DNA of 5,493 nt from Bacteroidota bacterium (lineage in GTDB: Bacteria > Bacteroidota > Bacteroidia > UKL13-3). A model generated the notes under the pieces. It was not told the origin of the DNA, searched no databases, and worked only from the letters and a program-made list of their open reading frames with translations. This document shows, in pieces, positions 1 through 5,493 of this stretch (the first letter of the stretch is position 1; the number at the start of each line of letters is the position of its first letter). The translations under genes were made by a program, and so were the position numbers. Location: NCBI GenBank assembly GCA_947460565.1, contig CANHJJ010000148.1, positions 1-5,493 on the forward strand, read 5' to 3'.

Positions 1-2169
1 CTTGAATTGCTTCGCGACAAAAACGATAATGTGGCGGTGATATGTGTGATTGAAAACTTTGATCCAATGGGTGTTCATACGGGTGATTCGATAACTGTAG
101 CACCTGCCATGACGTTAAGCGATTCATGTTACCAACGCATGCGTGATATGGCCATCCACATGATGCGTAGCATTGGTAATTTCCATGGTGGATGTAATGT
201 GCAGTTTGCTGTTAATCCTGCTGACGAAGATATCATAGCAGTAGAAATCAACCCTCGTGTTTCACGTTCTTCTGCTTTGGCAAGTAAGGCTACTGGTTAC
301 CCAATTGCTAAAATTGCCGCTAAATTAGCTATTGGTTATAGCTTAGATGAGTTGAAAAACCCAGTAACCAAAACTACTTCAGCTTACTTTGAACCTGCCA
401 TTGATTATGTGATTGTAAAAATACCTAGGTTTAATTTTGATAAATTTAAAGGTGCAAACAAAACCTTAGGACTTCAAATGAAAGCTGTTGGAGAGGTTAT
501 GGGCATAGGTAGAACCTTTATAGAAGCCTTACAGAAAGCTACACAAAGTTTAGAAATAAAGCGCAATGGATTAGGTGCAGATGGTTACCAAAACAGAAAT
601 CTTGAAGACATTATTGAAAAATTAACCAACCCCAGTTGGGATAGAATTTTTGCTGTTAAAGACGCTTTAAGCCTTGGAGTTCCTATTTCTTCTATCGAGA
701 AAATAACCAAAATCGACAGATGGTTTTTGACCCAAATAAACGAGATGGTGAGGATTGAAACTGAAGCTAAACGCTTTAGTTTAAAAAATATTCCTCACGA
801 ATTATTGGTTGAGTTAAAAGAAAAAGGTTATAGCGATGAGCAGATTGCCTACCTTTTAGGTTCAGATGCAACAGACTCAGATGTGAAAGCATTGCGTGAC
901 GCAACAGGAGTTAATCGTGTTTTCAAAACGGTCGATACTTGTGCCGCTGAGTTTCCATCACCAACCAATTATTTTTACTCAACCTTTGATGGTGAGAATG
1001 AAAGTATCCCAACAGACAATAAAAAAATCATTGTATTAGGTTCGGGACCAAACCGCATTGGACAGGGTATAGAGTTTGACTATTGCTGCGTGCATGGATT
1101 ATTAGCTGCCAAAGAAATTGGCTACGAAGCCATTATGATTAATTGCAACCCTGAAACGGTTTCAACCGATTTTGACATGGCAGATAAGTTGTATTTTGAG
1201 CCTGTATTTTGGGAACATTTATTGGAGATTATTGAGCTTGAAAAACCAGAAGGGGTAATTGTTCAATTAGGTGGTCAAACAGCGCTGAAATTGGCCAAAA
1301 AACTACACCAAAAAGGTATTAAAATTATTGGAACCAGTTTCACCGATATGGATATTTCTGAAGACCGTGGACAGTTTTCGGATTTATTAAAAGAATTAGA
1401 TATTCCATACCCTAACTATGGTGTGGCTATGGATGCTGATGAGGCAATATCAGTAGCTCATAAAGTAGGATACCCTGTGCTTGTTAGACCTAGTTATGTT
1501 TTAGGCGGGCAAGGAATGAAAATCGTTATTAACGATGAAGAATTAGAAAAAGCTGTTATTGACCTATTGGGTGATTTGCCAGGCAATAGCATACTTATTG
1601 ACCATTTCTTAGACAGAGCTGAAGAAGCCGAAATAGATTTAATATGTGATGGTGAAGATGTACATATCATTGGCATGATGGAACATATAGAACCTGCCGG
1701 TATTCACAGTGGTGATTCAAGTGCAGTATTACCTCCTTTTAGTTTAAGTGCAAACGTGCAACAGCAAATGGAATCTTATGCCATTAACCTAGCGCATAAA
1801 ATGAATATTCGCGGTTTGTTAAACATTCAATTTGCTATCAAAAACGAGAAGGTATATGTGATTGAAGCCAACCCGCGAGCAAGTCGTACTGTGCCATTTA
1901 TAGCCAAAGCATACCAAATACCATTCATCAATATTGCCACCAAAATAATGATGGGCACACATAAATTGAAAGACTTTACATTTGAAAGAAAGTTGGTTGG
2001 ATATGCCATAAAAGAGCCTGTTTTCTCATTCGAAAAATTCCCGGGTGTGAACAAAGAATTAGGACCAGAGATGAAAAGTACAGGTGAAGCCATTCGTTTC
2101 ATCAAAGACCTTCACGACCCTCTTTTCCGTCAGTATATGAAAGAGAAGAGTATGTTTTTGAGTAGGTAA
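1..2169 (+). CDS. carB: Carbamoyl-phosphate synthase large subunit, 5' end outside window
   Basis: With the small subunit CarA, this cytoplasmic enzyme makes carbamoyl phosphate from bicarbonate, glutamine-derived ammonia and two ATP, for pyrimidine and arginine synthesis. The frame is open from base 1 and 722 residues are visible; alignment from memory to E. coli CarB puts visible residue 1 near E. coli 218, so about 217 N-terminal residues are missing. The end of the first ATP-grasp half is present, with N19, Q68, E82, N84 and R86 matching E. coli N236, Q285, E299, N301 and R303. An oligomerisation region follows (about 186-336), then the second synthetase half, starting near the GSGPNRIGQG motif (347-356). 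The second half has R496 in VRPSYVLGG, a GIHSGDS motif and E622/N624/R626, matching the first-half triad 540 residues earlier. The protein stops about 20 residues after GPEMKSTGEA, so the C-terminal MGS-like allosteric domain of E. coli CarB is absent. From memory this short form is normal in Bacteroidota, so I do not call it a pseudogene. An in-frame TTG at base 7 is internal, not the start. Confidence 0.97.
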   Translation, partial: LELLRDKNDNVAVICVIENFDPMGVHTGDSITVAPAMTLSDSCYQRMRDMAIHMMRSIGNFHGGCNVQFAVNPADEDIIAVEINPRVSRSSALASKATGYPIAKIAAKLAIGYSLDELKNPVTKTTSAYFEPAIDYVIVKIPRFNFDKFKGANKTLGLQMKAVGEVMGIGRTFIEALQKATQSLEIKRNGLGADGYQNRNLEDIIEKLTNPSWDRIFAVKDALSLGVPISSIEKITKIDRWFLTQINEMVRIETEAKRFSLKNIPHELLVELKEKGYSDEQIAYLLGSDATDSDVKALRDATGVNRVFKTVDTCAAEFPSPTNYFYSTFDGENESIPTDNKKIIVLGSGPNRIGQGIEFDYCCVHGLLAAKEIGYEAIMINCNPETVSTDFDMADKLYFEPVFWEHLLEIIELEKPEGVIVQLGGQTALKLAKKLHQKGIKIIGTSFTDMDISEDRGQFSDLLKELDIPYPNYGVAMDADEAISVAHKVGYPVLVRPSYVLGGQGMKIVINDEELEKAVIDLLGDLPGNSILIDHFLDRAEEAEIDLICDGEDVHIIGMMEHIEPAGIHSGDSSAVLPPFSLSANVQQQMESYAINLAHKMNIRGLLNIQFAIKNEKVYVIEANPRASRTVPFIAKAYQIPFINIATKIMMGTHKLKDFTFERKLVGYAIKEPVFSFEKFPGVNKELGPEMKSTGEAIRFIKDLHDPLFRQYMKEKSMFLSR

Positions 2170-2222
2170 TTTGCAGTAAACTTGAGGTTTGTGCGGACTT
2201 TAAATTAAACGCCTTTACATAA
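2170..2222. other. Convergent carB/idi intergenic gap
   Basis: These 53 bases separate the stop codons of two convergent genes and must hold the 3' ends of both transcripts. I see no strong GC-rich hairpin followed by a T tract on either strand. The best candidates are weak: AGGTTT at 2185-2190 could pair with AAA/CCT at 2207-2214 around a two-base bulge, and GTAAA at 2176-2180 with TTTAC at 2214-2218. Neither is convincing as an intrinsic terminator. Confidence 0.6.
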
Positions 2223-2744
2223 TTAATTAACTAGGTAGCTAACACTTTCAGTTAATATCAATTTAAACCAAATTGTATAGAGGTTGGGGTTTTGTTCAAT
2301 ATCATTAAGCAGCCATGCCATATCCACCCATTTGTAATTATGAACTTCGTCCTTGTTTGGAAGAATATCTCCTTGGTAAAAACCTTTTAAAACATAATCC
2401 AATTCATGCTCAGTTAGTCCATTGCTGAAAGAAGCCTTGTATATGAATTTATGCATGGTTTTTAAGTCGCAATCAAAACCCATTTCCTCCATCAATCTAC
2501 GATGCGCTGCATCACTTATGGTTTCATGCTCACGTGGGTGACTGCAACAGGTGTTGGTCCAAAGTCCAGCAGAATGATATTTTCCAAGAGATCTTTGTTG
2601 AAGCAATAACTCATTTTTATCATTAAATATAAAAACTGAAAAAGCGCGATGCAAAACGGCTTTAACATGAGCCTCTTCCTTTTCCATTAAACCAATTTGG
2701 TTATCCTTTTCATCAACTAATATGACATATTCTTTTTCGCTCAT
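2223..2744 (-). CDS. idi: Isopentenyl-diphosphate delta-isomerase, type I (Nudix fold)
   Basis: The enzyme interconverts isopentenyl and dimethylallyl diphosphate in the cytoplasm, supplying the primer for prenyl chain synthesis. The 173-residue protein is close to the 182 of E. coli Idi and its key residues fall at nearly the same positions. They are H26 and H32 (metal ligands), C67 in the TNTCCSHP segment (catalytic cysteine), H69, E87 in the RRLMEEMGF Nudix helix, and E112/E114 in TEHELDY, matching E. coli E114/E116. W159 probably corresponds to E. coli W161. I start it at the ATG at 2744; an in-frame TTG three codons upstream (2753) would give 176 residues but has no support. No Shine-Dalgarno sequence is present, only an A/T-rich leader. 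It is the last visible gene of the carotenoid run, 26 bases after the preceding stop, which fits a role in feeding C5 units to GGPP and then to CrtB. The flavin-dependent type II isomerase is excluded by the Nudix motifs. Confidence 0.95.
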   Translation of the reverse strand: MSEKEYVILVDEKDNQIGLMEKEEAHVKAVLHRAFSVFIFNDKNELLLQQRSLGKYHSAGLWTNTCCSHPREHETISDAAHRRLMEEMGFDCDLKTMHKFIYKASFSNGLTEHELDYVLKGFYQGDILPNKDEVHNYKWVDMAWLLNDIEQNPNLYTIWFKLILTESVSYLVN

Positions 2745-2770
2745 GTTGTTCAAATTGCTTCGTTATTTAA

Positions 2771-3235
2771 TTATGGCTTTTCAGCTGTTTTTAAATAATT
2801 ACTAATTCTAGATTTTAAATCTTGATCTTTTAGGTTGTTGATGGACAATAATAGGATTTTTTTATCTGATGCTATCGAATTGTTGTATTGTAAAAAAGAA
2901 GGAGAGTTTTTTTGAATCATATATCTCAAAAAAATCAATTCAATGTTATTTGGCTCAATTTGAATGGCTGTTTCCAATTGCCCTTTGCCTGAATTAAATG
3001 TCTGTAGCTTTTTCCAAGGGTTAAAATAAAATTTAGCCATTATCATTTGGGTTGCCGCTTTGTATCCCAATAAAGTGTTTTTTTCAATATCATTACTTGC
3101 TGATTGTTGAAGCAATAATTTTGCAGATTGTTCATTCTTAATGGCGCTATCAAACAAGCGCCTGAGGTCCTCAATGGGTGAAGCAACCAAATTACTGCTC
3201 ATGAATACAAACAGAAATAAAAAGCGTAAGTTCAT
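2771..3235 (-). CDS. Small exported TPR-like protein of unknown function in the carotenoid operon
   Basis: I cannot assign a function. The 154-residue protein begins with a short signal peptide: one Arg at position 4, a hydrophobic run at 5-12, and a likely signal peptidase I cut after A18 (LVA|SP) or S19. There is no cysteine, so it is not a lipoprotein, and no second membrane segment, so a periplasmic location is inferred. The mature part looks mostly helical. Residues about 83-103 (GKGQLETAIQIEPNN and on) resemble one tetratricopeptide-type helix pair, with the typical A-x-x-x-x-P-N-N turn. Other distinctive stretches are GYKAATQMIMAKFYFNPWKKL (57-77) and QKNSPSFLQYN (108-118). The start codon overlaps the crtB stop as TAATG, so translation is probably coupled to crtB, and idi follows 26 bases later. 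From unverified memory, similar small proteins occur in other Bacteroidota near crtB. Possible roles are a scaffold or a factor for pigment or envelope assembly, but these are guesses. Confidence 0.85.
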   Translation of the reverse strand: MNLRFLFLFVFMSSNLVASPIEDLRRLFDSAIKNEQSAKLLLQQSASNDIEKNTLLGYKAATQMIMAKFYFNPWKKLQTFNSGKGQLETAIQIEPNNIELIFLRYMIQKNSPSFLQYNNSIASDKKILLLSINNLKDQDLKSRISNYLKTAEKP

Positions 3236-3237
3236 TA
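3233..3237 (-). promoter_or_regulatory. TAATG stop/start overlap coupling crtB to the downstream gene
   Basis: Read on the minus strand, the crtB stop TAA (3237-3235) shares its last A with the ATG (3235-3233) of the next gene. Such overlaps usually allow a terminating ribosome to restart, which would tie synthesis of the exported protein to that of CrtB. The overlap is seen directly; the coupling is inferred. Confidence 0.75.
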
Positions 3238-4074
3238 AAGCAAATTAAAGCTGTGACGCAAATAAGAACCAAAAAACAAGGCATATTTCTTTTTATCTGA
3301 TATCCTAATTCGTTCTTCAAATAATGCCTTAGGTGGCATATCAATAATCTTATTCAATAATTGAGAATAATATATATAGGCTACATACACCCCAAAACGG
3401 GCATTTTTAGGAAGTTTCTTAATACCTTCGTAGCCAAAATCAAAATCTTTTAAGATGTCATCTTCAATCTCTTTTTTGGTTTTGCGATCAAAGCTGCCAC
3501 CGTTCCTCAATTGAGGGAAATATATACGACCCAATGCATCTGAATCTGCTTTGAAATCACGCAAGAAATTGATTTTTTGAAATGCCGATCCTAATTTCAT
3601 GGCATAGTGCTTCAATTTGTTATATTCGTCTTCATCCCCTTCCACAAAAACCTTCAAACACATGAGTCCAACCACTTCTGCCGAACCTAAAATATATTCT
3701 TCATAGCCATTTTGATCATAAGTATGTAAATCCAAATCCATTTCCATACTCTTAAAAAATGTTTTAATAGTCCATGGATCAATATGGTATTCATTTACAA
3801 CTTGCGCAAAGTTATTTAAAATTGGGTTGAGGCTGATTCCTTTTTCGATGGCTTTGTATGTATCTTGTTTAAACTCTTCTAGCAAGGTGCGTTTGTCATA
3901 TCCATGAAAGGAATCAACAATTTCGTCAGCAAACCTTACAAATCCATATACTGCATAAATAGGATTATGGAATTTATTTGCCAAAAAACGAATGCCTAAT
4001 GAGAAAGACGTGCTATAGGCCTTTGTCACCATTTCGCTGCTTTTTTTAGATATGTCATCGAAAAGTTGTTTCAT
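3235..4074 (-). CDS. crtB: Phytoene synthase (squalene/phytoene synthase family)
   Basis: The enzyme condenses two geranylgeranyl diphosphates head to head, through prephytoene diphosphate, into 15-cis-phytoene, the committed step of C40 carotenoid synthesis. The 279-residue length is usual for Bacteroidota CrtB. The N-terminal YSTSFSLGIRFL segment (20-31) is the family's substrate-binding region. The first aspartate-rich motif is DEIVD (50-54) and the second lies in INFLRDFKAD (168-177), with D173 and D177 binding Mg-diphosphate; both are intact. The conserved YILGSAEVVGLM helix (127-138) and the GRIYFP segment (182-187) are also present. The ATG at 4074 sits just before the conserved N-terminal helix and leaves a 54-base gap after the crtI stop; no Shine-Dalgarno sequence precedes it. 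Squalene synthase or HpnC/HpnD proteins share these motifs, but the place directly behind crtI and before idi makes phytoene synthase far the likeliest. It probably acts at the inner face of the membrane. Confidence 0.94.
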   Translation of the reverse strand: MKQLFDDISKKSSEMVTKAYSTSFSLGIRFLANKFHNPIYAVYGFVRFADEIVDSFHGYDKRTLLEEFKQDTYKAIEKGISLNPILNNFAQVVNEYHIDPWTIKTFFKSMEMDLDLHTYDQNGYEEYILGSAEVVGLMCLKVFVEGDEDEYNKLKHYAMKLGSAFQKINFLRDFKADSDALGRIYFPQLRNGGSFDRKTKKEIEDDILKDFDFGYEGIKKLPKNARFGVYVAYIYYSQLLNKIIDMPPKALFEERIRISDKKKYALFFGSYLRHSFNLL

Positions 4075-4128
4075 TATAGCAATTCTACCAAGATATTAAT
4101 GAAAAAAGAAGCTTTTTGTTTTAAATGG
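4075..4128 (-). other. crtI-crtB intergenic leader
   Basis: This 54-base A/T-rich spacer is the longest gap within the minus-strand run. It contains a small inverted repeat, AAAAAG at 4103-4108 with CTTTTT at 4112-4117 and a three-base loop, which is almost all A-T pairs and unlikely to stop transcription. On the minus strand TATCTTGG (4095-4088) has one mismatch to the Bacteroidota -7 consensus TAnnTTTG, but I find no -33 TTG at suitable spacing. I take it as a plain spacer within one transcript. Confidence 0.5.
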
Positions 4129-5493
4129 TTAAAATATTTCTTTTTTGATAAGATTAGCTACCACATTACCACTAATAATACTAGGAGGAACCCCAGGACC
4201 AGGGACGGTTAATTGCCCTGCATAGTACAAATTTGTTAGCTTTTTTGACTTTATTCTTGGTTTCAAAAGGGCTGTTTGAGTTAAAGTATTGGCCAAACCA
4301 TATGCATTTCCCTTAAACGAGTAATAATCACTTTTAAAATCACTAATTGAGTAACTTCGTTTATAGACAATATTTTCAGTAATATTTTGTCCCGTATGTT
4401 TTTCTATTCTGTCTATCATGGTTTGTAAATAATGATCTCGAGTTGCTTCCCTATCCTCAGACAGTTCAGTAGAAATTGGGACTAATAAAAACAAATTTTC
4501 ACATCCTTCAGGTGCTTGGCTGATATCAGTTTTCGTGGTAATACAAGCATAAAACAATGGATCACTTGGCCATTTGATATCTGTATAAATTTCTTCAGCG
4601 TGTTTTTCAAAATCAGCATCAAAAAATAAATTATGATGCTGTAAGCCTTTGATTTTTTTATTCAATCCCAAATAATACAAGACACAGCTGGGTGCCAATT
4701 TGCGACCTTCCCAGTATGCTTTAGTATATTGTCTGTTTTCAGGTTTTAACAGCTTTTGTTCGATATGATGATAATCTCCAGCACCCACAATGGCATCAGC
4801 TATATATTCTTTCCCATTAACGGTTACACTCTTGACAGATGAACCCGACACATTAATTTCACTTACATCTGAATTACAAATAATCTTAACTCCGTTTTCT
4901 AAAGCAATGGATTCAAAAGCCTCAATTATTTTATGCATACCACCCATTGGATACCAGGTGCCAAGACTCATATCTGCATAATTCATCAAGCTATACAGAG
5001 CAGGGGTGTTCTTGGCTAAGGCTCCTAAGAAAAGGATAGGGAATTCCATAAGTTCAATTAAAAAGGGATGTGAAACAAATTGGCGAATATGCTTTTTCAT
5101 ACTGGTTAAAACATCCATTTTCATCAAGCCATTTAGCAAACGCATATCTGCAAACTCCAAAAGATTCAAACTAGGCTTGTAAACCAAATCATTGATTCCT
5201 ACTTCATATTTGTAGGCTGCCTCCTTCAAAAATTGTTGTAATTTAACTGCGCTGCCCTTTTCAAATCTTTCAAACAATGCCTCCAATTCCGCCATATTTG
5301 ATGGCACTTCAATACCTTCATTGTTTTTCCAAACTACCTTGTATGAAGGGTCCAGTCGCTTTAGTTCATAAAAGTCAGAGCATGTCTTGCCAAAATCATT
5401 ATAAAATTTCTCGAAAACATCAGGCATCCAATACCAACTGGGTCCCATGTCGAAGGTAAATCCTTCTGCTTCAAATTTGCGTGCACGACCTCC
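4129..5493 (-). CDS. crtI: Phytoene desaturase, CrtI type, 5' end outside window
   Basis: This FAD-dependent, membrane-associated desaturase introduces double bonds into phytoene; bacterial CrtI usually takes it to lycopene. The frame runs to the window edge, with 454 residues visible and only about 35-40 missing if the usual length near 490 holds. The missing part contains the GxGxxG dinucleotide-binding motif. The first visible residues, GGRARKFEAEGFTFDMGPSW, are the conserved continuation of that fold, so the ATG at 5448 is internal. The C-terminal FAD/substrate signature is intact at about visible residues 421-449, with the key run YYAGQLTVPGPGVPPSIISG. Between them, GMHKIIEAFESIALENGVKI is the conserved strand-helix segment typical of the amine-oxidase-like desaturases. 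Being directly upstream of crtB supports the 1,2-phytoene desaturase role over the related CrtD (hydroxyneurosporene) or CrtN (C30) enzymes, although the number of desaturation steps cannot be read from sequence. The promoter of the run should lie beyond 5493. Confidence 0.95.
   Translation of the reverse strand, partial: GGRARKFEAEGFTFDMGPSWYWMPDVFEKFYNDFGKTCSDFYELKRLDPSYKVVWKNNEGIEVPSNMAELEALFERFEKGSAVKLQQFLKEAAYKYEVGINDLVYKPSLNLLEFADMRLLNGLMKMDVLTSMKKHIRQFVSHPFLIELMEFPILFLGALAKNTPALYSLMNYADMSLGTWYPMGGMHKIIEAFESIALENGVKIICNSDVSEINVSGSSVKSVTVNGKEYIADAIVGAGDYHHIEQKLLKPENRQYTKAYWEGRKLAPSCVLYYLGLNKKIKGLQHHNLFFDADFEKHAEEIYTDIKWPSDPLFYACITTKTDISQAPEGCENLFLLVPISTELSEDREATRDHYLQTMIDRIEKHTGQNITENIVYKRSYSISDFKSDYYSFKGNAYGLANTLTQTALLKPRIKSKKLTNLYYAGQLTVPGPGVPPSIISGNVVANLIKKEIF

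Noticed and set aside
7..9. TTG at base 7 as the carB start
   Set aside because: The protein aligns from about residue 218 of E. coli CarB and the frame is open to base 1; the gene is simply cut by the window.
244..1878. Repeated EINPRVSRSS / EANPRASRTV motifs in carB as a DNA repeat
   Set aside because: This is the ancient internal duplication of the two CarB synthetase halves, known for the family, and not a recent repeat.
1494..2105. Two minus-strand open frames (1494-1676 and 1827-2105) inside carB
   Set aside because: They lie opposite strongly conserved CarB coding sequence, have no recognisable domain and are best explained as shadows of carB.
2110..2169. carB as a pseudogene truncated at the 3' end
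   Set aside because: All visible catalytic residues are intact, the stop comes after a complete second synthetase half, and short CarB is remembered as usual for Bacteroidota.
4088..4095. TATCTTGG on the minus strand as a -7 promoter element for crtB
   Set aside because: One mismatch to TAnnTTTG and no matching -33 TTG element at suitable spacing.
4103..4117. AAAAAG/CTTTTT hairpin in the crtI-crtB gap as an attenuator or terminator
   Set aside because: Six pairs, five of them A-T, with a three-base loop in A/T-rich DNA; this is expected by chance and too weak to call.
5446..5448. ATG at 5448 as the crtI start
   Set aside because: The in-frame codons upstream encode GGRARKFEAEGFTFD, a conserved part of CrtI, so the gene continues past the window edge.
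4790..5459. Two plus-strand open frames (4790-4981 and 5277-5459) inside crtI
   Set aside because: Both are antisense to conserved CrtI sequence, short and without family features.

Overview
The window is AT-rich bacterial DNA that looks like a member of the Bacteroidota (Flavobacteriia, Cytophagia or a relative). Three things point there: the style of the CarB and CrtI proteins, a CarB that ends before the usual C-terminal allosteric domain, and start codons without Shine-Dalgarno sequences but with A/T-rich leaders. No genus can be named from the sequence alone.

Layout. Positions 1-2169 on the + strand hold the 3' two thirds of carB, the large subunit of carbamoyl-phosphate synthase. A 53-base convergent gap follows. 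The rest of the window is a compact minus-strand run that reads, in transcription order, crtI (5' end outside the window), crtB, a small exported protein of unknown function, and idi. Gaps are 54 bases between crtI and crtB, a one-base stop/start overlap (TAATG) between crtB and the unknown gene, and 26 bases between the unknown gene and idi. This is most simply one operon with its promoter beyond position 5493.

How the genes work together. Idi interconverts IPP and DMAPP, the C5 units from which a prenyltransferase (not in this window) makes GGPP. CrtB joins two GGPP into phytoene. CrtI desaturates phytoene, most likely to lycopene. Genes for cyclisation and hydroxylation (crtY, crtZ) are not in view. 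The unknown protein carries a signal peptide and would act outside the cytoplasm, which sets it apart from the enzymes around it. carB belongs to pyrimidine/arginine metabolism and is a neighbour without an evident functional link.

No RNA genes, mobile elements, CRISPR arrays or long repeats were seen. The most interesting item is the uncharacterised exported protein translationally coupled to crtB.
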